From: Rhizobium mesosinicum
Lineage (GTDB): Bacteria > Pseudomonadota > Alphaproteobacteria > Rhizobiales > Rhizobiaceae
Length of the DNA: 64,000 bases
Direction: 5' to 3'
NCBI RefSeq assembly: GCF_019511345.1
Contig: NZ_JAEUAK010000008.1
Span: forward strand, 1-64,000
Under the pieces are notes generated by a model. The model saw only the letters and a program-made list of their open reading frames with translations, searched no databases and had not been told where the DNA came from. A program made the translations under genes and the position numbers. Positions 50,495 to 59,662 of this stretch are shown here, one piece after another; the stretch's first letter is position 1, and every line of letters starts with the position of its first letter.

Positions 50495-51460
50495 TCAGGC
50501 TCCCGCGGTCTTCTCCTCCGGTTTCAGCAGAATGATCAACAGCAACCCGGCGATGATGAGGACCGCACCTTCGAGGTGATAGGTCTGCAGCTTTTCGCCG
50601 AGGATGAAATAGGCGAGCACGGCGATGAAGATCGTCTGGATGTAGAGGAGCACGCCGGCGCGGGCGGCCCCCAGCGCCTCGATGCTGCGGTTGAAGAGAT
50701 AATACATGAGCCCGCCGCCGGGGATTGCCACATAGGCGAGCGCGATGAGGCCGCTCGTATTCAGCGTCGTGCGTTCGTCGACGGCGAGTTCGTAGAGGTA
50801 GAAGGGGAGCGCCGTCAGCGCGGCGGCGCCGAGCAGCAGGACGAGCAGGGCGAGGCGGTTCAGATCGAACTTCGCGCGGCGCAGCAGCACCGTGTACAGG
50901 CTGAAGCAGAAGGCGCCGGCGACGATCCAGAGTTCGCCGGGATTGAAGTCGAGGCGCAGAAGTGCGGCCGGGCTGCCTTTGACGATGATGACGACGATGC
51001 CGAGGAAGGCGAGGATCGAGCCGGCCACCTGCCAGCGTCCCATCGGCTCTGACAGCATCAGGCGGGCAAGGATCATGGTGATGATCGGGATGAGCGCGAT
51101 GATGATGCCGGCGGTGGTGGCATCGGCATGTTGAAGACCGACGAAGATCAGGCCCTGGCAGATGGCCAGCCCCATGCCGCCGATGAAGAGCAATTCCAGA
51201 CCGCGCACACTGACCAGCGCGAGCATCTCGGAAAAATGGTGACGCACGATCGGCAGCAGGATCGCGAAGGCGATGAGCACGCGCCAGAAGCAGAGCGCCC
51301 AGGGCGGCATCTCCGTGGAGACCCATTTGGCTGCGATATAGACGCCGGCTGACAGGAGCCAGCAGAGCAGGCCCACGGAATAGGCGCCTGCAAGCGAACC
51401 GCCTGCCGCCTGTTCCGTCCCGACAGTATCACGATGGACTGCCAAGACATGTATTGCCAT
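50495..51460 (-). CDS. DMT-superfamily transporter (EamA, RhaT-like)
   Basis: 321-residue membrane protein with ten predicted segments arranged as two EamA repeats (GLLCWLLSAGVYIAAKWVSTEMPPWALCFWRVL; GELWIVAGAFCFSLYTVLLRRAK). Motifs such as PGGGLMYYLFNRSIEALGAARAG and YFILGEKLQTYHLEGAVLIIAGLLLII are typical of drug/metabolite exporters. The substrate is unknown. It converges with the tetR-type gene. Confidence 0.93.
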   Translation of the reverse strand: MAIHVLAVHRDTVGTEQAAGGSLAGAYSVGLLCWLLSAGVYIAAKWVSTEMPPWALCFWRVLIAFAILLPIVRHHFSEMLALVSVRGLELLFIGGMGLAICQGLIFVGLQHADATTAGIIIALIPIITMILARLMLSEPMGRWQVAGSILAFLGIVVIIVKGSPAALLRLDFNPGELWIVAGAFCFSLYTVLLRRAKFDLNRLALLVLLLGAAALTALPFYLYELAVDERTTLNTSGLIALAYVAIPGGGLMYYLFNRSIEALGAARAGVLLYIQTIFIAVLAYFILGEKLQTYHLEGAVLIIAGLLLIILLKPEEKTAGA

Positions 51461-51566
51461 TGGCTAGTTATGCCACAGTTGACGGGCGCTGCACAGGTGA
51501 GGGTGGTGTGGCTTCGTCGCCCGTCAGCAGGCTGCTGGGTGGCTCAGGCCTCGAGTATTCCTCTAT

Positions 51567-53051
51567 CTAGGACTGCGCGCGGCTCGCGGTCGTGGCCGAA
51601 ATCGCCGACAAGGTTTGAGCGTCGCGGCCATAGATATCGTCGAAATAGTGGATGACGCCGTCGTCCGTCGGCCAGGCGGTGAAATAAGAAACGTAGACGG
51701 GAACCTCTTCCGGAACCGGCATGTCCTGCTTGCCGCCGGCAGCGATCTGCTGGTCGACGAACTCGACCGAGGTCTTGAGGACGGCGGCGGCCATGGCCTT
51801 CGGATTTTCCAGGCGCACGCATCCATGGCTGAACATGCGGTCCTGCGAGGCGAATTTTCCGCGAGCCGGGGTGTCATGCATGTAGATGTCGTGCGAATTC
51901 GGGAAGAGGATCTTCAACTGGCCGAGCGCATTGTCAGCACCCGGCGGCTGGACGACGCCAATATTTTCGAGCGGCTGCGACCAGTCGACCTTGGCCGAAG
52001 GCATCGTCTTGCCCTTGACCGAAACCACGTAGCCTTCCTTGTCCAGATAGGCGGGATCGCGCTTCAGGTGCGGCAGCATTTCGTTGCGGATGATCGATTG
52101 CGGCACGCCCCAGTCGGGATTGAATTCCACCGTCTTGATCGAGGCATCGAAGAAATTCGTCTGATGATCCTGCTGGCCGATAACGGCCTTCATCGACAGC
52201 GTCAGCGTCCCATTTTCATAATAGTAGGCCATGTAGGCCGGCTGGTTGATGAAGACGTAGCGCTCCGGGAATTCCTGCGGCAGCCAGCGCATCTCCTCCA
52301 TCGCCACGATCACCTTGTTGATGTTGGCGGCGGTGTCGCCGCCCTGGCCTGAGGTGCGCAGGTAATGCAGCTCGGCGGCGAGCTGGGCGAATTTCGGATT
52401 GCTTGGCAGAAGACGATCGAAGACCACCATCAGGTCCGGCGTGGCCGAGAGTTGGGCGATCGTGCTCTTCAGATCGACCGGCTTGCGCTTGAAATCATAA
52501 TAGTTGGACAGCTTGTTCGGATCGATGCGGCCGCGAAAATTATCCTGAAGGAACATCAGCATCTTGGCTGAGAGGGAGACTTCGAACTCGGCCAGCGCCT
52601 GCGCGTCCGATCTCTGAGGAGGGGCAACGGCATAGTCGCCGGCGTTTAATCCCCAGTCGTCAGCCTGTTTCAGAAGGCTTAGCGCCTGTGCGGCCTTGGG
52701 GGTCTGTCCCTTGCCATCGACCCAGATGAGCTTTGCCTTCGGCTGGGCGTAGTAGGCCTCGACCGCATCGGCGATGTCGTTGTTCATCGAAACCGTCAGG
52801 CCGCCCATTTCGTTCAGCACCTTGGCCTGATTGCCGCTGGCTGAATCAAAGAGCGCCGACAGCGACGCGCCCGTATCCTGCCGGACGATATGGGCGGGGC
52901 GGCGGGGCGGAACCGTATAGCTGGGCTTCGGGCTTGCCTGCGTGACGGGCGGCGCCGGCAGCGGCTCGGCGCGCACGGCAATTGCACTTCCCGAGAGCGC
53001 CAGCAGACCGGCGAGCGGTACAATCCAGCGGGAAGATGTTTTCAGCGGCAT
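51567..53051 (-). CDS. L,D-transpeptidase of YcbB type
   Basis: 494-residue exported peptidoglycan cross-linking enzyme. It has an N-terminal signal sequence (MPLKTSSRWIVPLAGLLALSGSAIAVRA), a proline-rich linker, an N-terminal YcbB scaffold domain (VEAYYAQPKAKLIWVDGKGQTPKAAQAL; LSNYYDFKRKPVDLKSTIAQL) and a YkuD catalytic domain with FSHGCVRLENPKAMA near residue 405. The substituted-loop region includes WGVPQSIIRNEMLPHLKRDPAYLDKEG. It is distinct from the small enzyme at 14399, so the cell has at least two such proteins in this window. Confidence 0.94.
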   Translation of the reverse strand: MPLKTSSRWIVPLAGLLALSGSAIAVRAEPLPAPPVTQASPKPSYTVPPRRPAHIVRQDTGASLSALFDSASGNQAKVLNEMGGLTVSMNNDIADAVEAYYAQPKAKLIWVDGKGQTPKAAQALSLLKQADDWGLNAGDYAVAPPQRSDAQALAEFEVSLSAKMLMFLQDNFRGRIDPNKLSNYYDFKRKPVDLKSTIAQLSATPDLMVVFDRLLPSNPKFAQLAAELHYLRTSGQGGDTAANINKVIVAMEEMRWLPQEFPERYVFINQPAYMAYYYENGTLTLSMKAVIGQQDHQTNFFDASIKTVEFNPDWGVPQSIIRNEMLPHLKRDPAYLDKEGYVVSVKGKTMPSAKVDWSQPLENIGVVQPPGADNALGQLKILFPNSHDIYMHDTPARGKFASQDRMFSHGCVRLENPKAMAAAVLKTSVEFVDQQIAAGGKQDMPVPEEVPVYVSYFTAWPTDDGVIHYFDDIYGRDAQTLSAISATTASRAQS

Positions 53052-53252
53052 TCTGATGTCCTCGAAACCTGGTAAAATATGCTGTCGCGGCGCGCCGCAC
53101 TAGTCCGTATGGGTGAGGTCCGAGTAGAACCCCAACATTCGGGCAGAAGATGGGCATTGCGTATTTCTGGCTAGCCCATAGAGGACAGAAGCCGTTGGAA
53201 GGAAATCACTTTTCCGACAACATCGATATTTGCAGCACATCATTGTGACGAC

Positions 53253-53279
53253 GGCGGGATCGGCAAATCCGATCCCGCC
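53253..53279 (-). terminator. Hairpin after the DHFR-like gene
   Basis: GGCGGGATCGG (53253-53263) and CCGATCCCGCC (53269-53279) form a perfect 11-bp stem with a 5-base loop, 20 bases beyond the stop of the leftward gene. No T-tract follows. Confidence 0.55.
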
Positions 53280-53299
53280 GCAGTGACCGTGAGAAACCG

Positions 53300-53950
53300 C
53301 TACTTCCAGTTCCGGCGGCGTTCGAGTTCTGCTTCGGAAGGTTGATCGGACGCGAACGAGCCCGTCCGGACTGGGCCGTTGCGCTCATAGGTCGCGATGA
53401 TGATGCCGGTGCTCGATACCACCGATCTCGTGAGCGTGAGGGCGCAAGGTGTCGCGCCGCCCTCGAACAGCCGTTTGCCCTTGCCGAGGATCAGCGGGAA
53501 AGTCAGCACGGTCATTTCATCGATCAGGTCGTTGGCAAGCAGGGTCTGGATGAGATTGCCCGATCCCTGGATGAGCAGGTCAGGCCCGTTCTCCTGTTTG
53601 ATCTTGCGGAGTGACGCGACGATGTCGGATCCCAGCGATTGTGAATTCTGCCAGGTAAGGCTTTCAGGACGGTGCGTCGCGACATATTTCGTGGCAGGAT
53701 TGAAGGCCCTGGCGATGTCATCGTCCTGATAGGGCCAGTGAGCGGCGAAGATGTCGTAGGTCTTGCGGCCGAGCAGCAGCGCAAAGGGCTTTGCGAAGAG
53801 TTCGCCGATCACTGACCCCATCGTGTCATCCGCGTAGGGGAATACCCAGCCACCGAACTCGAATTCGTTGACAGGGTCCTCGTGAGGGCCGCCGGGTGCT
53901 TGCATGACGCCGTCGAGACTGACGAATGTGGAGGCGATAATCTTTCTCAT
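53300..53950 (-). CDS. Dihydrofolate-reductase-like protein (RibD C-terminal fold)
   Basis: 216-residue RibD_C/DHFR-fold protein of the YyaP/YwjB type: MRKIIASTFVSLDGVMQAPGGP, LLLGRKTYDIFAAHWPYQDDDIA, GPDLLIQGSGNLIQTLLANDLIDEM and FPLILGKGKRLFEGG. These are NADPH-dependent reductases of unknown substrate that often sit with small regulatory genes. ATG at 53950 has GGAGA eight bases upstream; upstream in-frame residues are poorly conserved. A charged tail (ASDQPSEAELERRRNWK) ends the protein. Confidence 0.92.
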   Translation of the reverse strand: MRKIIASTFVSLDGVMQAPGGPHEDPVNEFEFGGWVFPYADDTMGSVIGELFAKPFALLLGRKTYDIFAAHWPYQDDDIARAFNPATKYVATHRPESLTWQNSQSLGSDIVASLRKIKQENGPDLLIQGSGNLIQTLLANDLIDEMTVLTFPLILGKGKRLFEGGATPCALTLTRSVVSSTGIIIATYERNGPVRTGSFASDQPSEAELERRRNWK

Positions 53951-54053
53951 GGATGTCTCTCCTTTGGTGATCCGCGCCATCAGGGCCGGATCTCGGCCTG
54001 AGGACGAAGTGGGTGACGGCAGACCGACAAACTTCAAGAAAATTTGTGAGAGA

Positions 54054-54695
54054 CTAGCTATTGGACAGTGAGTTCAGGCTGCGGAGGTAGGCGCAGAACA
54101 TGTCCGCCATCGCGTCCGCGAAGGCTGAAATCTCATTCTGATCATGCGCTGCCTCGGAAAACTCCTTTCCGACGGTGCTCATCGTCGTCATGATCAGGCC
54201 TGCTGCCATGGTCCGGATTGCTTCTGTGGTATCGGGCAGCGCTTCCCGCATGAACTGGTCGATAATGGCATCGGCGGCGCCGCGTGCCTCCTGCGCTTCC
54301 GGGGCGTCGCGATAAAGGGGTGCGGCATCGTTCAGCGCGACGCGGACGGCGGCTTCCTCGCATTCGGAGCGAATGAAGGCATGGACGAGGGCACGCAGCC
54401 GGTCGAGCGGCGGACGCGCCTCGTCGCCAAGCACTTCGCCCAGCAGATTCGAGGTTTGCCGCCATTCGTCGCTCTGCAGCCGGAACAGGATGGCCGCCTT
54501 GTTGGGGAAATATTGGTAGAGCGAGCCGACGCTGACGCCGGCTCTTTCAGCCACACGGGCCGTGGTGAAACGCTGCGCGCCTTCCAGCGCCAAAACCTGA
54601 ACAGCGGCCTGCAGAATGGCGTTTACGAGCTCGTTAGAGCGCGCTTGTCTCGGCGATTTTCTCGAAGAAATCCCGTGGGTTGGACGATCGGCCAT
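54054..54695 (-). CDS. TetR-family repressor
   Basis: 213 residues with a clear TetR helix-turn-helix at about 15-62 (RQARSNELVNAILQAAVQVLALEGAQRFTTARVAERAGVSVGSLYQYFPNKAAILFRL). The ligand domain resembles TetR_C families with LVHAFIRSECEEAAVRVALNDAAPLYRDAPEA. The ATG at 54695 is preferred to a TTG at 54710. It is divergent from an O-methyltransferase gene, with a perfect 11-bp inverted repeat in between, so it probably represses that gene and itself. Confidence 0.93.
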   Translation of the reverse strand: MADRPTHGISSRKSPRQARSNELVNAILQAAVQVLALEGAQRFTTARVAERAGVSVGSLYQYFPNKAAILFRLQSDEWRQTSNLLGEVLGDEARPPLDRLRALVHAFIRSECEEAAVRVALNDAAPLYRDAPEAQEARGAADAIIDQFMREALPDTTEAIRTMAAGLIMTTMSTVGKEFSEAAHDQNEISAFADAMADMFCAYLRSLNSLSNS

Positions 54696-54729
54696 ACCGG
54701 CGTTCCGCAAATGCGATTAGCGAATGCGA

Positions 54730-54775
54730 CGAATTATTCGTATTTTCATTTCGAAAGCAAGCCATTCGAAATGAA
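54730..54775. promoter_or_regulatory. TetR operator region between tetR-type and O-methyltransferase genes
   Basis: TTCATTTCGAA (54745-54755) and TTCGAAATGAA (54765-54775) are perfect inverted repeats with a 9-base spacer, ending at the ribosome-binding site of the methyltransferase gene. A smaller palindrome, CGAAT-T-ATTCG, is at 54730-54740. Confidence 0.8.
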
Positions 54776-54786
54776 GGATTTTTCTG

Positions 54787-55443
54787 ATGAACACTCTCGC
54801 AAGCGCACCGCTCGCGCCGCTTCTCGATCAGCTGTTTGCCGAGGCCGACAAGGCGACCAGCCCGGCCATGGCTGCACTTTCTCGCGGCGAGCGGGAGCGG
54901 CTCATGCACAGCAAGACCGAATATCTCGATTTTTACGGACGCCTGAAGGATCTGTGGCTGCCCGTTTCACGCAAGACAGGAGAGCTGCTCTACATGCTGG
55001 CGCGCAGCGCCAATGCCAGGACTATCGTCGAGTTCGGCACGTCCTTCGGCATTTCGACGCTCTACCTTGCCGCGGCCCTTCGGGACAATGGCGGCGGGCG
55101 GCTGATCAGCAGCGAATTCGAGGTTTCGAAAGTTGCGCGTGCTCGCCAGAATCTCGTCGATGCCGGCCTTGCCGATCTCGTCGAAATCCGCGAAGGCGAT
55201 GCGCTCCAGACGTTGAGCGCCGACCTTCCTGATAGTATCGACCTGCTTCTGCTCGACGGGGCGAAGTCGCTTTATCCCGAGGTTCTGGCGCTGGTCGAAG
55301 GCAGGCTTCGGCCCGGTGCGCTCGTCATTGCCGACGATGCCGATAACTCCCCCCAATATCTCGACCATGTCCGTTCGCCTATGAGCGGCTACATGTCCAC
55401 CCCCTTTGCCAACGATATCGAGCTGTCGATGCGCGTGGCCTGA
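54787..55443 (+). CDS. SAM-dependent O-methyltransferase (family 3)
   Basis: 218-residue class-I methyltransferase of the CCoAOMT/COMT-like group. The SAM-binding signature is TIVEFGTSFGISTLYLAAAL (about 79-98), with LISSEFEVSKVARARQNL as the acidic second motif and LLLLDGAKSLYPEVL as the metal-binding Asp region (IADDADN follows). The substrate is unknown. ATG at 54787 has AAGGA eight bases upstream, and the operator repeat runs into it. It is followed by an epimerase-like gene 75 bases later. Confidence 0.92.
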   Translation: MNTLASAPLAPLLDQLFAEADKATSPAMAALSRGERERLMHSKTEYLDFYGRLKDLWLPVSRKTGELLYMLARSANARTIVEFGTSFGISTLYLAAALRDNGGGRLISSEFEVSKVARARQNLVDAGLADLVEIREGDALQTLSADLPDSIDLLLLDGAKSLYPEVLALVEGRLRPGALVIADDADNSPQYLDHVRSPMSGYMSTPFANDIELSMRVA

Positions 55444-55518
55444 CTTCGACTACCTCTCGCACAACCAATTAACCTCAACCAGGATGCCGATGCGCACCCT
55501 GTCATGGAGATCGCAGCA

Positions 55519-56385
55519 ATGCACATATTCGTAACGGGTGCGACCGGCTGGGTCGGCACCGCCATCGTCGAGGAACTGATCCGCGCCGGTCACAAGGTCA
55601 GCGGGCTCGTACGCTCGATTGAAAAAGCAAAGGCCATTGCGGTCATCGGCGCAAAACTCGTTCAGGGATCGCTCGATGATCTCGGCCTTCTCGCCGAGAG
55701 CGCGTCCAAGGCCGATGCGGTGATCCATACCGCCTTCAACCATGACTTCTCGAAATTTCTCGACAATGCGGTGCAGGACGAGCGCGCGATCCATGCGCTC
55801 GGGAATGCGCTTGCCGGGTCGGATCGCCCACTCATCGTCACATCAGGCCTGCTGGGCTTTCCGCGGGGTGCCACGGAAGCGGACCTGCCGAACCCCGCAT
55901 CGCCTCGCAAATCGGAGGCCGCCGCCCGTGCACTTGCCGGGCAGGGGATCCGCGCGGCGACGATGCGGCTTGCCCCGAGCGTGCACGGCATCGGTGATTA
56001 CGGCTTCGTTCCAATTCTCGCGCGCATTGCCCGCGAGACCGGCGTGTCGGCCTATCCTGGCGATGGAATGAACTGCTGGTCGGGCGTGCATCGGCTGGAT
56101 GCGGCTCGCCTTTACCGCCTGGCGCTCGAAAGCGGCGTGACCGAAGCGGCCTATCATGCTGTCGCTGACGAGGCGGTGTCGTTCCGAGAGATCGCCGAGG
56201 TGATCGGGCGTCAGCTCGGCCTTCCGGTGGAGTCTCGCCCCCGCGAACATTTCGGTTGGTTCGCCACCATGGCGGCAACGGACATGGCAGCCTCCAGCGC
56301 CCATACGCGCTGGCTGCTCGGCTGGCAACCGACCTGCCGGGGCCTCCTCGACGATCTCGACCAGCCTGGCTATTACGCGCGCTAG
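55519..56385 (+). CDS. NAD-dependent epimerase/dehydratase-like protein (extended SDR, NmrA-like)
   Basis: 288-residue Rossmann-fold protein with MHIFVTGATGWVGTAIVEELIRAGHKVSGLVRS (glycine motif TGATGWVG). The usual YxxxK active-site Tyr is not obvious: the region after the TSGLLGF strand reads PASPRKSEAAARALAGQGIRAATMRLAPSVHG, with only a Lys-like RKSEAA segment. It may thus be an atypical SDR. ATG at 55519 has GGAG upstream; ATG at 55504 is also in frame. It is probably co-transcribed with the O-methyltransferase. Confidence 0.9.
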   Translation: MHIFVTGATGWVGTAIVEELIRAGHKVSGLVRSIEKAKAIAVIGAKLVQGSLDDLGLLAESASKADAVIHTAFNHDFSKFLDNAVQDERAIHALGNALAGSDRPLIVTSGLLGFPRGATEADLPNPASPRKSEAAARALAGQGIRAATMRLAPSVHGIGDYGFVPILARIARETGVSAYPGDGMNCWSGVHRLDAARLYRLALESGVTEAAYHAVADEAVSFREIAEVIGRQLGLPVESRPREHFGWFATMAATDMAASSAHTRWLLGWQPTCRGLLDDLDQPGYYAR

Positions 56386-56400
56386 GCTCGCCGGAAGCCG

Positions 56401-57885
56401 TCAATGCCCTCCCATCGGCTGGCCCTCGGGCTGGTTGGGCGAGCGTCTCACGTAAAGGGATGCCACAACGGCCGCCAGCGAAATCAGCGCGCCGACGAAG
56501 AAGGCGGACTGCATGCCGCCGACGGTTGCCGTTGCGGCATCTGCTTCACTTAGAGTCAGGATGCCGGCGCGCCAGGTCATGATGGCGACATAGAGCGTGG
56601 TGCCGGCGGCACCGGCGACCTGTTGGGTGGTGCCGATGATGGCGCTGCCGTGGGAATAGAGTTTCGGCGGCAGCGAGCCGAGGCTGACGGTGAAGAGCGG
56701 CGTGAACATCAGCGCAAGGCCGATGCTGAGGACGATATGGATGGCAAGCACCACCCAGACCGGGGTGGTCGTGGAGATGAAGGTCAGGCTCCACATCACG
56801 CCGCTGAACAGGACGGCGCCGGGAATGACGAGGCGGGCAGGGCCGTAACGGTCGAACAGCCTGCCGACGAAGGGGGCGCAGAGGCCCATGATCAGGCCAC
56901 CAGGCAGCAGGAGCAGGCCGGTCGTCAGCGTCGTCTGGCCGAGCACGGACAGAAGATAGATCGGCAGCAGGATGAAGACGCCGAACATCGACATCATCAG
57001 GATCGCCATCATGCCTGCGGCTATTGTGAAAGTCTTGGTCTGCAGAGTGCGCAGGTCGAGAAGCGCTCGCTCGTGCTTCTGAAGATGAAGCTGCCGCCAG
57101 ACGAAGATGGCAATGACGGCGGCACCGGCAACAAGCATGGCGCGGGGATCGAGCGGCGTCGCACCTGCCTCGGGCGCACCGAGTTCGCTGATGCCGAAAA
57201 CGAAACTGCCGAAGCCGATCGCCGAGAGCACGACCGAGACAATATCGAGCGGCGCCTTCGACGGCACGGTGACGTTTTCGATTTTCGCCGCACCCAACGC
57301 CAGGGCGGCGAGCGCGATCGGCAGCACCAGCAGGAAGAGCCAGCGCCAGTCGAGCGAGGAGAGAATGAGGCCCGAAATCGTCGGGCCGATGGCGGGCGCC
57401 ACCGAAATGACGATCGAGATATTACCCATCGTCTTGCCGCGCGAATGCGGCGGCACGAGGTTCATGATCGTCGTCATCAGGAGCGGCATCATGACCGCCG
57501 TACCCGAAGCCTGGACGATACGGCCGACGACCAGCATGGGAAAGCCGGGGGCGAGTGCCGAAACCAGCGTGCCGGCGGAAAAGAGCGACATGGCGAGGAT
57601 GAAGACCGGCCGCGTGTTCAGCCGCTGCAGGAGATAGCCTGTCACGGGGATGACGGTGGCCATGGTCAGCATGAAGGCCGAGGTCAGCCACTGGGCGGAA
57701 CTCGCCGGAATATTCAGATCGGCCATCAGGTGCGGGATCGCCACACCCATAATGGTTTCGTTGAGGATGACCACGAAGGCGGAGACGAGCAGCAGGCCGA
57801 TCACCAGCCTGTTGCGGGCGCTATGGTCTTCGACCGGCAGTTCGGCCTGTCCTTCGATCTCTGAAAGCAAGGGTTCGCTGATCAT
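56401..57885 (-). CDS. MFS multidrug transporter (DHA2, EmrB/QacA type)
   Basis: 494-residue 14-segment drug:H+ antiporter. Family motifs include LNETIMGVAIPHLMADLNIPASSAQWLTSAFMLT (motif D-like), GRIVQASGTAVMMPLLMTTIM and the motif-C-like GNISIVISVAPAIGPTISGLIL. A missing EmrA-type partner suggests single-component function. No regulator is adjacent on the same strand. It converges with the epimerase-like gene 15 bases away. Confidence 0.93.
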   Translation of the reverse strand: MISEPLLSEIEGQAELPVEDHSARNRLVIGLLLVSAFVVILNETIMGVAIPHLMADLNIPASSAQWLTSAFMLTMATVIPVTGYLLQRLNTRPVFILAMSLFSAGTLVSALAPGFPMLVVGRIVQASGTAVMMPLLMTTIMNLVPPHSRGKTMGNISIVISVAPAIGPTISGLILSSLDWRWLFLLVLPIALAALALGAAKIENVTVPSKAPLDIVSVVLSAIGFGSFVFGISELGAPEAGATPLDPRAMLVAGAAVIAIFVWRQLHLQKHERALLDLRTLQTKTFTIAAGMMAILMMSMFGVFILLPIYLLSVLGQTTLTTGLLLLPGGLIMGLCAPFVGRLFDRYGPARLVIPGAVLFSGVMWSLTFISTTTPVWVVLAIHIVLSIGLALMFTPLFTVSLGSLPPKLYSHGSAIIGTTQQVAGAAGTTLYVAIMTWRAGILTLSEADAATATVGGMQSAFFVGALISLAAVVASLYVRRSPNQPEGQPMGGH

Positions 57886-58417
57886 GGTGTTCCTGTATCC
57901 ATATCTGAAAGAAAGGGTGGTGCTGCCTTAAGACGAACGTGCCGGGCTGATTGCGACACGTGGTATGCTTATTTCCTGTGTTTTATGTCGTCTGCCGGAG
58001 ATGCAAGGCGATTTTTTGCGGGGGCGCATGGAAGACTTTGATCTGGAATCCTGCATCAAGGCACACCCTGGTCGGCGACACCGGCTGTGGTGCTCATCCT
58101 ATGGGCATGCTTAAGGATGGTGACGCTGCCGATATGATCCGGCCGAGCCGCGATGGCGTGCTCACCTTTTTAGTCGACGTGGAGGACGCGTTAAATCACG
58201 TATTGCGGACCAATGGCTGGAAGTGGAGCGGATGGCCACCGCCGTGCCTGACGATTTCGAGCGCGCATTGGCGAATGGGACGCGGTCGAGTGCAGCGTAG
58301 CGTGGAGCTGGTCGACGGATATTTTGCCTGTGCGGGGCGCCTTCGCAGATTGCGCCCGGGATCGGGGCCCGTCCTGCTGATTTTGGGAGGTAGAAAGCCG
58401 GGCTCCGCTGACCGTCG
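57886..58417. other. 532-bp region without an assignable gene; possible decayed ORF
   Basis: A plus-strand frame is open from 57951 to 58523 and contains a protein-like stretch (GAHPMGMLKDGDAADMIRP; LTFLVDVEDALNHVLRTNGW, about 58090-58215). It then loses protein character and runs antisense into the next gene. A start with a ribosome-binding site is not evident. It may be the remnant of a gene, or chance. Confidence 0.35.
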
Positions 58418-59548
58418 TCACTGCAGCGCCGGAAGCCCCCATTCAGCCGGCGCGAAGAGCGCCGGGGGCAGGCGCATTTCCGAGAGGTCGACCGGGCGGC
58501 GGCGAAACGATGTCGCCGTATAAGAGGTGGTCGAAACCTTTATCCTGACCTCTTCTTTCACCGATATCCCATCCTGTGTGAGGCACGCCTGGTTTTCGCC
58601 GTGCATCTCATGCGGCACCAGATCAAACCATTCGCATGTTTCGCCGAGGATCGTGTCCGTTTTCCCGAGAGAAACCTTTCCGGTTGCCTGGCCGGCTTGC
58701 ACGGAGGGAGAGTCACGTTCCGACGAGCGCCAGGCGGTCATGTGCCGATCTCCGCTTTGCCGATACCAGATGCCTTGATCGTCGATCTCATTCTGGACGA
58801 TCGTGTGGATGGTGCCGTCTCTGCCGCGGCTTTCCTCATAGCGCCAGGGAAAATGCCGCAGCAAACGGACGTTAATTCCAGCCGGGCTCTCGAGCGTCAT
58901 CTCGAAATCGGGCCGGGAAGGGTCGGGTTCATGGCTGTGGATCGGTCGCAGCCAGAAGTCCTGGCTCAGGATCTCCTGTGGCGGGCGTAGCTCCGACGAT
59001 GTGACGGCGCGGCGTTCGAGACTGGCGAGGCGAGTATGGTAGATCGGGACACCACCGGCCAGAAGCTTCGTTTCGATGACGATGCCATCATCGGTGATGC
59101 AGTTCAGTTCGCCCGGCTCGATCGAGCCCAACGGCGGCGCCTTTTTCACAGTCTCGCGCCACAGGCAATCCTGCCCCGCAACGGTTGACCGTTCCGCCAG
59201 TGGTCGGAAGAAGTCTGCGACAGTCGCGTCCAGCTTCTGACCTGAACCGATGAGTTCAATCTGCGTGATCTCGCCATCCGTCTGCCGGCTCCAGCGCAGC
59301 ACCGGATATTTTCTATCCGGTCCGTAGCCGAAGCTTGTCAGCCCGTCCCAGCGGGTCTCGCTCAGAAACATGCCGTCGTGGTGGATAAACGTGATTGTAG
59401 GATCGATCGACACGCCATTCTTGTCGAGGGATTGCATGGTGACGACATAGTCCGGCGGCAGCGGAGAGATGTTGGTGGCTGATTGCGCGAGGGAAGCCCC
59501 GCTGAAGACCATTCCGGCGATGACGCCTGTTATTGCTGCTGCCTTCAT
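58418..59548 (-). CDS. Exported hypothetical protein with internal duplication
   Basis: 376 residues with a signal peptide (MKAAAITGVIAGMVFSGASLAQS). I recognise no family. The two halves share a pattern: (a) about 125-210, GQDCLWRETV..GELNCITDDGIVIETKL..YHTRLASLERRAVTSSELRPPQEIL, and (b) about 305-370, GETCEWFDLVP..NQACLTQDGISVKEEV..YTATSFRRRPVDLSEMRLPPALF. Each half has a Cys pair (CxW...C), perhaps forming a disulphide in the periplasm. ATG at 59548 puts the signal peptide first; an upstream TTG/ATG extension adds a polar tail and is rejected. Confidence 0.75.
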   Translation of the reverse strand: MKAAAITGVIAGMVFSGASLAQSATNISPLPPDYVVTMQSLDKNGVSIDPTITFIHHDGMFLSETRWDGLTSFGYGPDRKYPVLRWSRQTDGEITQIELIGSGQKLDATVADFFRPLAERSTVAGQDCLWRETVKKAPPLGSIEPGELNCITDDGIVIETKLLAGGVPIYHTRLASLERRAVTSSELRPPQEILSQDFWLRPIHSHEPDPSRPDFEMTLESPAGINVRLLRHFPWRYEESRGRDGTIHTIVQNEIDDQGIWYRQSGDRHMTAWRSSERDSPSVQAGQATGKVSLGKTDTILGETCEWFDLVPHEMHGENQACLTQDGISVKEEVRIKVSTTSYTATSFRRRPVDLSEMRLPPALFAPAEWGLPALQ

Positions 59549-59662
59549 TGCCTCAGAAGTCTTTCTGCGCGTGTTATCCCGCGAGCAGAAAGACGGTTTT
59601 GACGAGAAAATCAATGCGATCTACGCCATTTGCCTCAATGGCCGCCTATCAACGGACGCCCA

